A DNA stretch of 64,000 bases from Turritopsis dohrnii (Eukaryota; Cnidaria; Hydrozoa; Anthoathecata; Oceaniidae): positions 1,240,001 through 1,304,000 of the forward strand of contig BQMF02000027.1 of assembly GCA_027922465.2 (NCBI GenBank), in the 5' to 3' direction. A program made the translations under genes and the position numbers. Positions within the stretch are counted from its first letter, which is position 1. Each line of letters starts with the position of its first letter. The notes beneath the pieces were generated by a model. It was not told the origin of the DNA and ran no database searches. It saw only the letters and a program-made list of their open reading frames with translations. This document shows, one piece after another, positions 23,950 to 36,300 of this stretch.

Positions 23950-25063
23950 TTATTGTAGTATACTGTGCTGAAACGCATCGGTACTCCCGGATTCAATGGT
24001 TTTATTATAAAATCTTTCAAATGTTGAAGTCTGAGTCCAATGACCTCTTTTAATGATCTCTTTTAATGGAACACCTTGTGCTCTAGCCTTGGAAGTAGAA
24101 GCTGAACGAGTTGAGTGTCTCGAAAATTTGGATGTATCTATCCCTGCCAATCCTAACAGCTCTACTATCCATCTAGAAATTGTACAAGTCTTTACCGCTT
24201 TATGAGGCTTAATAAAACTCAAGAGAAGTTGATTTTTCTCCTCTCTCCATGATTTTGTTCTTTCCATATATTCATCCAAATGCTGACAAACACACAAATC
24301 TTTGTCTTGAGGAAAACTGTGGAATTTTATTGGTGGCCTCAGTTTTCCTCTTTTCGAAGTTTTAGTTAGCTGACCAAAATGGAATGTGTATCCTGTATAG
24401 TGCTTTACCAAATACCTAACATCCAGAAAACAGATCTCATGTGCTCTAGCAGCAGATGTCAAAGCCAGAAGCATTGTGGTCTTTCAGGTAAGCATTATCA
24501 TTCATCTCTCTTAGTTGAAGTCCTTTAAGGAAAGCAACAACCTTCTCAACGTCCCAAATAAAAAGATACTTAGGCTGAGGACATCTGTTGTTGTGGATAC
24601 CTGCTAATAAATCTGAAACCCTAGGGTGTTGCCCGACCACAACACCGTCAATTGGGTCATGATAGGCTGATATGGCAAATCTATACCCTGCGATAGTGTT
24701 GTATTGATAACCTTCCTGAAATGTGCCTGTTAAAAAGCTAAGAATCCATTTCAAAGAGCATCGAACAGGATCAATTTTCTTCCTACTACACCAGCTACTC
24801 CACTTGTTCCAGGCTGACTCGTAATGCTTAATGGTGCCGTCTCGTCTTGCTGCAGTGATAAGCTGCACAGTGTCTTCTGATAGTCCCTCACTAGAAAGTT
24901 GTTGCCTGAAACTATCCAGGCCACCAACTGCAACTTTTTCCTTAGCAGGAGAGGATGAAACTCGCCCTTGGGGCTGGAAAGAAGATCTGACTTCATTGGT
25001 ATTAGCAAAGGGTTTCTTACTGACAGTTTCAACAGTTGAGGGTACCAAGGTTGGCCTTGCCAA
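23950..25063 (-). pseudogene. DIRS tyrosine recombinase, frameshifted
   Basis: Two overlapping frames, 24446-25063 and 23950-24474, make one recombinase. The first holds the N-terminal core-binding part ('HYESAWNKWSSWCSRK', 'TIAGYRFAISAYHD'). The second holds the catalytic domain: Arg in 'SAARAHEI', His-Arg in 'SRHSTRSAS', His in 'GHWTQ' and Tyr in 'ERFYNK'. The frames meet near 24478, where one extra base breaks the reading. The catalytic residues are present, so the lesion is the frameshift rather than active-site loss. The enzyme normally integrates the circular cDNA without target duplication. Confidence 0.8.
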
Positions 25064-27548
25064 GCAGGACTGCCTTGTCCTCCATTACCTTCTTCAGAAC
25101 CCTCCCAATTAAAGCGAATGGAGGGAAAGCATATGCTTTTAGATGAGTCCACTGAGTTTGAAATGCGTCCTGACCCTTGCTGTATGTATCTGCCTTCCAT
25201 GAATAATACGCCGGTACCTGATGAGAAATGCGGGAGGCGAATAGATCTGTGCATGGCCTCCACCTGAGTTGGCATATTTGTTGAAACACTTTCGGACACA
25301 ATTTCCATTCGCTTGCATCTCTCACCTGACGGGATTCGTCATCTGCTTCCAAGTTCAGTTTTCCCGGAAGATATTCTACAGTAATCATGACCTGTCGAGA
25401 AAGAAGATACTCCCGGATCTCTTTGCTTAGTAGAGAAAGACTCTTGCGTCCCTTGCTTAAATACAAGTTTTCTATCCACCATCTCAGTTCCTCCCTGGCC
25501 TCCCATGAAGGAGTTATCATTGCGTCCCAGCAATTCTTGGATGACATTTCCAGAATCTGTTGCCTTTGCAAGGCACGATACTGAAGAGGAGCTGGCACCA
25601 CTGCAATTGCTGTTGAAGACAATCGACCTATAACCCTGGACATATCCCGAATCGTTACTGATTCCTTGTTCAACATTTCCTGACAATGATTCACTATCTT
25701 TTCTTTTTTCTCCTCTGGGAGTGTAAGAGACATCTCCTCTGTGTCTATGACTATTCCCAAGAATTGGAGATTTTTTGTTGGAGTTAAAACAGATTTTTTG
25801 ACATTTATTACAAAACCCAGCTGTTGTAAAACAAATATCACCGTGTCCCTGGTCTGAATTATCTCCTCCCATGAGTTTCCCAGTAACAGAATGTCGTCCA
25901 GAAATATTATCAACAGAATATTCAAACGCCGTAAAAGAGAGACTGGAACTTTTAACAATTTTGTGAAAACAAATGGCGCTGGAGCTAGACCAAAACAGAG
26001 ACAAAGGAAACGATATAGACGTTCTTTCCATTTGAAACAAATGTAATTCCGGGATTTTTGATGAAAAGGTACTGAAAAATATGCGTCTTTTAAATCCAAC
26101 CTGCACATATAATCCCCTTTGTGTAACATCTCCTTCAAGAGAGACAAACTCTCCATCTTGAAGTGATTGTATGGAATATGTTTGTTTAATGGTTTTAGAT
26201 TGATGACTGGTCGTACCCCTCCATCCTTTTTTGGTACCAGAAATATTGAACTCAGAAAAAGATCCTGAGAATGCTGCACTTCTCTATTGCTCCCTTGTGT
26301 AGCATTTCCACTACTTCCAGATCTACTAGTGCCTGCTTTTCTTTCAACAAATTTTTTGACAAAGGAATGTTGTGTTGAAGAGGGTCTGATACAAATGGAA
26401 TTTGAAATCCCTGAACCGTCTGAAGTACCCACTGATCTTGAGTGAGTTTTTCCCAGTTTTTTACAAAATACCTTATTCTCCCTGCTGGCTGTAGATCTGG
26501 AACAACAGGAGTTAGAAACATTTCCTTTACATCCGGGTGCACATTTGGAAAGGTTTCTACTGGAAGGTAGTTGTCTACCAGTTTTGGTGTCAAAGAAGTT
26601 AGAAGAGATTGTACTCTTACCTCTTTGGTGTGATGCTGTTGATCCTCTTCCAAAGAAACGCCCCCTGCCTCTTCTGTTGTTGGACAGGGGGCCTCCACGA
26701 AAGGGTTGACTATGAGCCTTCCCTGACTCCTTTATGAGGGCAGTAAACATCGATCTTGATTTTAGACGAGCTGTAGATTCTTTACTTAGCTTCTCATCGA
26801 AAGATGCTCCAAACAGACATTTATTATCAGGAGCATCCAGTTCAGCAGATTGTTCCTTCAAAATATCGTTTACTTTATTAGAGCTGTCAATTAAAGTTGA
26901 CAGAACATTCATTCTCCGTTGATAGTTTATTGAATTAAATGCTTGAGCAACCAACAGAACACTCTGTTCGAAGAGTGACGAAACTTCAGAAACCTCTTGT
27001 TCATTATCAACCTCGTTGCTAGAGTTTTTCTCTTCCTCCATCCAGGACCAAAGGCGTGATAATGGTCCTAAGATCCCTAAGATCTTTTCCTGGAGAGCTG
27101 TCAACAATTTATCTTGTTGCACTGTGGCAAATTTATTGTTTTCCACCAAAATGTCTTTTATGTAAGCGTCTAATGATGGTACTTGTTTTATGTTCGATGG
27201 AACTGGGTTTAATTGCAGGATTTTATCTTTAACTTCTTTATCTGAGAAGTGTTGGGACATGTATTTGTGGATATAATCTTTCAATCCATCAGGTAAATCC
27301 CAACTACCATCTCCTTCTGCCACATCAAGTTCGAATCTAGCCACTTTGTTGCAAGATTCATCAACGTGATTTTCCTGCAACTTTCTCTTTCCTCTGGACG
27401 GAATCTCAGAGTCAGAGTTCGATGTCCCAGGGATATCAGAGGTGATGGTATTGACCTCTTCCTGGACAGTCTCATCAGCATGCACATTGGAACTGTTCGC
27501 TCTACGAAAGAGGCGAAAAAACATATTAATATCGGAAATATTGATCAC
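25029..27548 (-). pseudogene. DIRS gag-like and reverse transcriptase region with lesions
   Basis: An 839-codon frame is open, but it is not one protein. From the likely ATG at 27524 to about 26700 it encodes a charged gag-like segment ending in an RG-rich stretch ('NNRRGRGRFFGRG'). From ~26700 to ~26285 the true RT leader is in another frame (26252-26698, 'FVKNWEKLTQDQWVLQTVQG' and 'LHKGAIEK'). From ~26285 on, the first frame again encodes RT: 'FLVPKKDGGVRPVINLKPLN', 'LDLKDAYFSVPFH', and the catalytic 'FLDDILLLG'. The RNase H core is missing: 'GRKS' near 25445 jumps to 'LSLLSKEIREYLLSRQ', and only the C-terminal 'EYLPGKLNLEADDESR' part remains. The first frame change may be a normal ORF overlap; the second looks like a frameshift. 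Confidence 0.8.
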
Positions 27549-27691
27549 GAATTGAAGCTGATGTACAATAGTATGTTTTCAGATTGTAACACCTCTCAAT
27601 CACGTAATGATTGCGGTTGTTATGACAGATTTAACCACAAAATAAATTACAACTTACGTATCATCGGCCATCTTTCATGCAAGAATTTGGC

Positions 27692-27785
27692 GAAAGAGGT
27701 TTTGAGTAATGACGTTTCGCCCAATATCCAAGAATAAGGGCGGAACGCCAGTATTAGATCGGGCAGAGATTTTATGAAATGAAAT
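27692..27785. repeat. DIRS inverted terminal repeat, 5' side
   Basis: Begins GAAAGAGGTTTTGAGTAATG and contains GGGCGGAACGCCAGTATTAG. It marks the upstream limit of the element and should contain its promoter. Confidence 0.85.
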
Positions 27786-28198
27786 TTAAGTTTTTAATGT
27801 GAATTATTTCTCTTCTGTACCGTTTTTGAAGCAAATGAATATGATTTTCTGTATTACTGTGATATTCTGAATGTTTTCAGTCATATTTCTTTTGGCATGG
27901 GAGGAAAGCTTTAAAAACAAAGAGCCTATAGGAAAAACTAAAACACACTACATACGTAATAAAGAAACCAACGCACTGTCGAGATCGAAAGAGACATGTC
28001 ATACGAGTCATATGCAGTATAAAAAACATTTTTTTGTCCTATTATCAACATCATGTGTTGAGTCCCAAGCCATGACAGGGGAAATAGAAAGTAGACTTGT
28101 AATATTCTAGTGATAAATCTTTTTAACATAAAAACGTGGCCTCAACGTTTAAGCTGTCATCTTATATTACAAAAACAAATATGGCGTCACCATAAAAA

Positions 28199-28810
28199 TA
28201 TCTCAACATCATGTACAATCACGATGAATTTATCTGTTGGTGTCGACAGTATGGCTACAACACAACGGAATGTCGACGATCTCATCGATAATGTAACGAC
28301 CAACAATCACGCGTGCAATTGACGGGAAAATTCGACGTTGTACAGTTAAAGGTTTTAAGAAAGTCATCAACATCTTTTGACAGATTCTTGGTCTCACATA
28401 CCTCTGGAGTTACTTTGCTGGAAGTAGCAGAGATATGTCAGTGAAAGACGTCCAGCTTGAGCTAACAATTGGAAATTGCAAAACAGTTATTGACTGGAAT
28501 CAGTACTGTCGCAATGTAATCGTTGTGTATTTTGCAAGACATACAACAGTGGATTCGTCTTGGCACTGAAACATGGGGTGACATGTGGGCTGCATACAAC
28601 AATCTGCAAGGGCGATGTTATCAGCTTGTTACCACACTTACAACTCGAACATTAAGGTCACAAGAAAACCGCGTAGAGGCAATGTGGCAAAGAAATAAGA
28701 CCAAGTTCAAAGCTATCCATGGCCTTACAAACCGCAAAGCTATTCCCGATTATTTATCGGAGTTCTTGTGGAACCAACGATTTGTGGACCACAGCTTTTA
28801 TAATTTGTAG
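28199..28810 (+). pseudogene. Merlin/IS1595-like (ISXO2 family) transposase relic
   Basis: Pieces of one transposase appear in order but in different frames. Near 28220 'HDEFICWCRQYGY' is the N-terminal signature. At 28392-28520 'LTYLWSYFAGSSRDMS' through 'TVIDWNQYCRNVI' is the helix-turn-helix segment. At 28556-28809 'GDMWAAYNNL', 'ENRVEAMWQRNKTKFK' and 'PDYLSEFLWNQRF' are the C-terminal part. The second catalytic Asp (DMWAAY) and the Glu (VEAMW) survive. The zinc-ribbon and the first catalytic Asp are deleted, and stops interrupt the reading. IS1595/ISXO2-type transposases are the source of eukaryotic Merlin elements. I did not find convincing terminal repeats. Confidence 0.7.
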
Positions 28811-30319
28811 GATCAAATATTGTGGACTTTGTATCCAGTTTGAGGAATCTCAAAGAAAACGGGTTTTTTTAAACCACAAATCTTAATAAGGTTCACGCCA
28901 AAAGGTTGCGCAACTTATGGTTACAACAAAATTAATGTGTTAAAATTTTCAATTTACCCGTTCTGCCCTACTTTAACGCCCGACACTGCTCAATTTTTCA
29001 ATTCCCTCAAAAGTTTAAAGCAAAACTTGCTAGTTAGCAACGGAGTTAAAATATATTCCACGCATTCACACGTCTCCTACTAGGACGGGTTGCTTTTTTC
29101 TGTCTTGCCTGGGTGTGTGAAGAAATCAAACTTTTACTTTGTGGAAATGTTGGAAATTTCAAGTGAATTTTTGAGAGTTCACTTCGTTCAATTCTGTGAA
29201 AATACAACTGGTTATTCATACATAATTGTTCATGAACCAGCCTCGAACCCAAAAAAAATTTGGTCTTAATTTCGACAGATATGACTTTTTTGTTGTTTGA
29301 AATAGAACAGTGATTTTCAAATGCCAAATCGCACAATTTGACACGCGCATGGACGAAAAAAACCAAACCAAACCAAACCAAAACAAACGCGCGAGATGAG
29401 GAAAGGCTTCTTATTTCATTGGTTCTAGTTTCAAGGTGTCATCTCCACTTATAGTTGGGGTGCTTACCGATAAAACCTAATATTTTTATACAAATTTTCG
29501 AAAGGTCAAACTTTCAATGATTAATTTTTCACTGGAACAGAATCACACGAACTGCTTAATGTTTTTTTACGAGCTTTAGATTAACCGGTGACGTTGGATA
29601 GATCTCAAAAGAAAAAGTAAAAGAACAAACAGATGTGTATAAGAGAAATATTTATATTTGAACAAGATTGATTTTTGAATACTTTGATAATTTATAAAGT
29701 ATATTAGACACGAAGCGTCGCAAAAAACGTGTACCAGGGGCGTAACAGCAACGACGCCGCACGTGTAACGCCCCCGAACAAACAAGAGTTATAAAAATTC
29801 CCTGATACACGCGATGGTCCATAACAAACAATATACAAAAAATCATACTAAAGAATTATTTTTATTTTTTAACAAAAACGGTATTGTCAAGTGTGATTCT
29901 AAAAATATATCATGGAATGGCACATTTATGCCCGAAAAAAATTTGCTCGGGTGTACCAGCCCCTACCCTATGTTATGTAAATAGATTTTAGTAAAAACTG
30001 ACTGAGAATGAAGAAGAAATAAATTTTTTTGACGTCTGACTGAAGAATAAAAACAAACAAACAAAAATAAACTAAGGATGTCAACAATTCAGAGTCAACT
30101 TCATGGTGTTAAAAATAGCATGCGGGAGTAACCCCCTCCCCCCAACTCATTTACAAAGTCCGAAATTTTATGTGTTATTGTACATACATCAAACTGATAT
30201 TCACCAAAAAAAGCGTCATATGTCTCTGTCTTCCAAACATGCTTTTTGTTCACAACGAATCAAAGTGTGAGTTATAGTCGATAATAATCGAGTTGAATTT
30301 TATGTCTCATCACCCCAAA
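28811..30319. other. Intergenic stretch, no gene recognised
   Basis: AT-rich sequence between the transposase relic and the IQGAP stop codon. The 3' part presumably carries the IQGAP 3' UTR (minus strand). Minor features: an (AACCA)n step at 29360-29382 and a GGGGCGTAACAG... / ...GTAACGCCCC inverted pair at 29738-29775. Confidence 0.4.
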
Positions 30320-33300
30320 CTATTTTCCATAGAATTTCTTGTTCAATAAAAACACTAATAAGTTTACGTTGATTTTCGCTTTTCCGAACATTTTCATGAC
30401 CGCCACACCGTCGTATTGCAACTGAAGCAGATCCTAAAACAAAACCAACATGTCCACTCATTCAACTGATGTACACGACGACAATTTGGCTATAAACACT
30501 CATGAAAATCATGTAGGTCTTACTTGAAACACCAACTCTACTTTCTCCATGGGCACACCCATGAATTTAGCGGAGACTTCAAAGACCCCAACATCTTCAC
30601 TGGCAGATATCTCAAACTGAACGTTCTTGAAACTAGAAATATAAGCAGAAAAATGTATTTGAACAAGTATGCAATGGTGAGCTACTTAGCATACATAGTG
30701 GAGGTGGAGTGGATATCATCCATTCAACTTAATAAGAAAATCTTTTAAGTAATCCCGGGCAAAATTTTTTACCAGTTTTAATCAATGAAAGTTGAACTGC
30801 AAATTGATAAGGCATAGTATAACTGTATGCCCAGCGATACGAAGGCAAGTAACATCACATTACGTAAAACTCTGTTACATGTTAGCAAACGTTGCTTAAT
30901 GGGAAAAAGGTACGACAAGTCATAACGTTTTTTTTCAAGTACTATTTGAAACAGCTTGAAAAATAATGAAAAATCTTTTCGAAATATCATTGACATTTAA
31001 AGTTTTTTTCATGGCATGATCTCCATGGCAACGTGAAAATAACAATGTTCAAGAAGAATTTGCTGACATATAAATGATATCTTATTAGAATCTTGTATTT
31101 ACAGTGTCAAATAACTGCATTGTTACTCTTGCTCGCTTTCAGGTATTTATAGCAGATTGTTTGGCATTTTCACGAAAAAAGCAATCAAGGGGTTTCATCC
31201 AACAAACATCACAGTAAGTGCACCCATGCATGATAAAAAGAAGAAACCAATCAAAATTACAAAAAAAGAAAAAAAAAAAAAAAAAAAAAAAGAAAAGTAT
31301 TTTTAAAAACAAAAGTGGAGTGATAATTGATACTCCATGTGTCCTCAGCCCCTTGACAGTTCCGTTCCTCTCAAATGTCGCCTTCATTTTAAAAAAAAAT
31401 CCAGCCTGTACAAAGGATGAGGCTGTTCATCCGAGAAATTCTTAAAATTAGACTTTTTGCAAAGTCTGGACTTACTGTGCTTGTGGAACACCTTCCATCT
31501 CTAAAACCACGCCTTTTTCATATAGTTTCTGTGCACTGTATTTTATTGAGCCCTTCACAACTGCATCATCTTGTTTCTTATTCTTTTTCCCTTTCCCTTT
31601 GACCGTCTTCCTAAAAACATACAGGTTGATAGTGCACGGATGTGTTGATCGTTAGATAGCCAGTGTTGCCACTGTTGTTTTCTTATCTGGCCGGAAGTAA
31701 TTTGCTTAGTTTTGTGGCTCAAAATTTTGGATTTTAGGGTCTCCAGATCTTGGACACCTCTTCATCTTGTAGGGACGATCCATTGAAAGTTAAATTTACT
31801 TTTGAACTAAAACAAACAAATTATGCCACAGAGATGTGTTCCGTAAAAATATGTTCGACAATCTTTTAAAAAATGTGTTCGCAGAAAATTAAATCCTTGT
31901 GGAAGGGAGCATTGTTACAAACTTGCAACGATTCCCGAAAATGGTCTCCTCCACAGATGGTTTTCTGGTACTTAATCTTGTGCTCCGGTCTACATAAAAA
32001 ATTGTCAGAAGTCCATGAGGGCCGGAAGGAGTAAGCTGAAATTCCTCCGCGGCCGGAGTTTCAGGCCAGGGGCAGAAGAGTGGCAACACTGGATAGTTGA
32101 GGGGTATGGTGGTGGGATGAAGGACATACAATTATGCCGACTTCAACAATAATCCAAGATACAGATATTAAAGATTTGAGAACGGTGTGTGATAGACAAC
32201 CAATCAGTAACGATCAGTCATTTATGCTAATGGCCATATTCTGAAATCATTAAATATAGTGATTCACAGAAAACAGAGGTTTAATGGTTTAATAATAGCT
32301 GGTCATACGACGCAAAGAAACGTATCAGCCAATTTGACGTTGTCGGAATGTAAATATCTCCTAATAACTGAATAAAACTGCCACAATGCAATGCGGTAAT
32401 TGCGTACTTGGGGTTATTTTTAGTACTGCTCGGAAAAGCTTGGAGAGTATTTAGGTTTAGTCGCGAAACCCTTTTATCGTTCCATGGAGGTATTTTTAAT
32501 GATTTTATCATTGCGTAGTGGTAGTTGTACTATGTATAAAGAAGATAAACACATTTGGGGTACGTATAAAGGAGATAATCATATTTTGGGTACGGCGAAT
32601 TCGTTTGGGTTCAAGAACAACTATTCCCCTCGTTTTAATACCTATACCATAAAAGAGGCTCGCTTAAGAAAATAAAAGTTCAAACAGTACTTACTTTTTA
32701 TTCAGGTTATCAAGGCAAACGCGAATATACTGGTTATAATAGTCGACTTGCTCTTCATAGAACTTAGATTTTCGGTTCAAATTTTCGAGCGTTTGTTTGA
32801 GTTTTTGAAGCTCCTGCTTTCTGCGTTGTCGGTATTTACGTTGATTTCGAATATCCTGATGGAATATGAAATTCAAAAATATATCAAGTGTATGGAAACA
32901 GTATCGCAAATAGCAACTAACTTGACGAAACAGATTCAAAAAATGACGTAATTCTCGCAAATAGTAACTAACTTGACGAAACAGATTTAAAAAATGACGT
33001 AATTCTCGCAAATAGTAACTAACCTGACGAAACAGACTAAAAAATGACGTAATTCCCGCAAATAGTAACTGACTTGACGAAACAGAAAAAATGGTGAAAG
33101 GTTCGTAACAGTCAGTCTAGCAAACTAGCAAAGCACTTAACGCAAAAGGAACAAAATGATAATGATGGGTTTTATAACATTTTAACTAAGCGATGTTTCA
33201 CGCCCCAACCTTTGCAATGGCGTTGACAATCTCCTGGTAGTTGTTCTTGGAAGACACCAAGTTCTGTTGCTCTAACACCTTCAAGTTGCGCTGTATCTTC

Positions 33301-36300
33301 TTCTTCATGTCACGTAAAGGTAACCTTGAAAAACAAAATATGTGAAACCATAGCAACACATTTTCTCTGGAGTAAATTACAAGACCACAATGACAAACAT
33401 TTTACTATTAGCGTTGAAGGGTTTTAATCAGAAAGCGTATATCAAGTTTTTTTAAAAGTATATAATAAAAAACATTAATAGAAAATAAAGTAAAAGGATA
33501 ACGAGAGGTCAGGACTTTTTAACTACCGTTCTGGTCGTTGATAGCCAATCATTTCAGAGTGAGAAAAAGAAGAAGGACAAGAAGAATATGCTACAACATA
33601 CTTGCTGTCTCCATGCATTGAAGCAGATCGTTCGACTTTATTACTCTTTGCTCGTTTATCTTGCTCTTGCTTGTTCTTGATGTTCCTTGTGTGTTCCATT
33701 TCCTGCACATGCGTAGAACATTATCAGAACGATTTCATCCAAAATGAGAAGAAGAATTATTTTTCCTGCTTACAGTTTATCATTGTTGAATGGAAACCCA
33801 CATTAAAGTGTAGTTTATACGTAGTCTAACGTAAATCTATTGTACTCATGAAAACTCTTGCATTCTTACGTTAAAGTATTGACAATGTCTAATCGCAGGT
33901 CAATTGATTTACATTAGACAAGGCGAAAGTTCGATAAACTTCCTCCAAATCCCACACCAAATCGAACTCTGCAGAGCTTTTTATCACCAGGACAGAAAGT
34001 TTAACTCACACAAAACCAGATTCTGCGCTGTCTCTACTTTCGAAGGGTGACATTTAACAAGATATTATAATATTGGTTTGGAAGTATGACCACACTGAGT
34101 TCTGTTTCGAGTTTCTATTTGTTTATGACCTCTGAACTCTGACCTGCAGTTTGTAGTCCTTGGGGTTCCATCCAACTAATAGTTGACTTACCGCCAGAGA
34201 TACGTATATAGCATTGCTCTAACTTGCCCGAAGGCCAGTGTGCAGTCAGTCGATGGCTCCTAATGGGCTGATACGCTGCTTTAAAAGCGCATCGGAGAGG
34301 AGTATCGAGATACGACATGACTGGACTCGAACACAGTTCGCAGCGGTCGCACTCAAAGGTACTAACCACTACACCATCGCTGCACGAAAAGCATGTGTCA
34401 AAGCAAGATAAACCGGATACCTTGTCAGTGATGATATTTCAACAAGGAGTTCGTGAGTATGACAGTAACAGAAAAGTAGGTTACCTGTTGTTTGGTAGCT
34501 GGAGTTTCAAGGATTTGCACGAGGCTTTCTCCTTGTTGAACACGCATCACTTCAACAATGAGTTTCTTTGTACTAAAAATTCAACACCGATGTTATCAAA
34601 AGGAAGTCTAATAACGTTAATATAAGTGTCAATGAGATACAACAGCTTTGCTTTTTTAAAAATGGTCAAAATATAACAGCGTTTCACATACCGAACAAAT
34701 AAGGCTTTCAAATCCGAGTCATCATCGTCGGGCACTTCAAATTTATTAGTAAGTGTCATAGAAATTTCGGTTCTAGCCATACGCGCAAGTTCCTCTTCTT
34801 CGTTGCCTTCGGATGGCTTGCCAGTACCAACGACTTCCTCCACCGTAGGGACATCTCCAAGGTCGTCCAACAGCTCTTTCAAAGCATCGTCCTCCTCCGT
34901 AGTGATTTCATTTACATGTTCTGTAAGAAGCTGAAAACAATCAAAGAATTAGTAGCTGCATAGCAGGCAAATCTGATCTCATGCAAAAAACTCAATTTCA
35001 TAATACACCATTTATAACCAAAATTCACCAAAATACACGGTGATTCAGCAAGTTAGATCGACGACACGAGTTTTCCAGGAACAACAATGTATATACGATG
35101 ATGATGTATAAAATGTTAATATACCTGATGTGTATCGATGATTTCTTGCACTGTCATGTAAACAACTGGTTTAGTAACCATGGTCACATCTGAGTATTGA
35201 TCGATGTTAAACTGTTCCTCACAACTTACAACAGTTGATGCGTCCATGAAGAATTTTCTAACACAAGAATAAAAACTATTAGCAATCCGTTAGTTCAAAG
35301 GCATTATAAAAACTCATATCCCACAAGCAGGTCCAGAACAAAGTTGGCAATTTAATCTAAAAGAATTTTTTTTCATCTGGCCCCTCCGTTTGTGAAGTAT
35401 ACAGTTGCAATTAAAATTACAGTTTCCAAAAATATAAGTATCTACAAAGAAGGATATTTACTTGAATTTTACAAAAGATTCAGCAATGTACGAGTTCAAG
35501 GCACTCAAGTGTTGATTTTCACGATCGAACTACGAGAAATTACAATTCATTACAAACCAGCAAAGATAATGCACAAACAAAGTAATGCTAAAAAATAACT
35601 ATAATGTGCACTGCAATCATAAAGGAGTAGAATGAGCCTTACGGATTTATTAGAAGCAGCATATTGTAACACTTTAGCGATCGATCCAAGATTTCGTCTC
35701 TAAATAAACAGAAGGAGTTCAAGTAAACAAACCAAATAAAATATTTGACGATATGATAGAGACATTGTTGCTCATAGAAGAGCAGTACATTATGAGTACA
35801 ATCCTCACCTGGTCAGGTGTTAAACCTTTGTCCAAAGCAACATCAACAATATCAAATGCATCTGGTGCCACAATAGCAGGATTCATGTAACGATAGTAGA
35901 TCAAGTTACCCACTACTTTCAAGATGTCGTCCTCCTGTGCTTTAGGAAATTTCTTTTGCAGACTTTCTTTAAGAGTCATAGCAATGTATCGCATACCATA
36001 GCTAGAAATAACAACGTCCTGTTAGAGGTACAAGTAACGACTTTTATAAATGGAGAAGTCATAACAACTGAAATGAAAGCATCACATTTCAAAATTGAAA
36101 AGGTTAACTTACGGAATTTTGTCAATCGATTTTATAAAAGAATTCAAGAATTTGTCAGCAGCAGCGCTGAGAGATTTGATTGATGCATTCACACGCTTGG
36201 CAACCTCTGGTTGCTTCATAGCAAAATCGTTATCCACATCATAAGGTAACTCACTGGCTTTACCAGTTTCGGTTTCCATCTGATTGATCCACTGTTTGTA

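Larger units (their letters stand above)
23762..27785 (-). mobile_element. DIRS-type tyrosine-recombinase retrotransposon, decayed
   Basis: Inverted terminal repeats of ~94 bases lie at 27692-27785 (element 5' side) and 23849-23942 (3' side), with about 90% identity. A third, oppositely oriented partial copy lies at 23762-23805. That is the terminal-repeat plus internal-complementary-region arrangement of DIRS elements and differs from Ngaro/PAT. Order on the minus strand is gag-like region, reverse transcriptase with RNase H remnant, then tyrosine recombinase. No integrase, LTR or aspartic protease is present. There is no methyltransferase ORF after the recombinase. Several lesions show it is inactive. 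Confidence 0.88.
30320..34572 (-). other. IQGAP RasGAP C-terminal (RGCT) exons
   Basis: Exons 27-33, about residues 1387-1659. Contains 'DIRNQRKYRQRRKQELQK', 'EEQVDYYNQYIRVCLDNL', a lysine-rich linker ('KGKGKKNKKQDD'), 'KLYEKGVVLEMEG' and the end 'LLVFLLNKKFYGK'. In the family this region binds beta-catenin, E-cadherin and CLIP-170. Confidence 0.92.

Noticed and set aside
25339..26106. 255-codon minus frame overlapping the reverse transcriptase
   Set aside because: It is the RT coding sequence read in another frame; serine-rich with no conserved motif.
30524..30748. Plus-strand open frame at the IQGAP 3' end
   Set aside because: Antisense shadow of IQGAP exon 30524-30632.
34290..34390. tRNA gene on the minus strand
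   Set aside because: Boxes A and B are present but no acceptor stem pairing or 3' half follows; the sequence continues as a SINE body.
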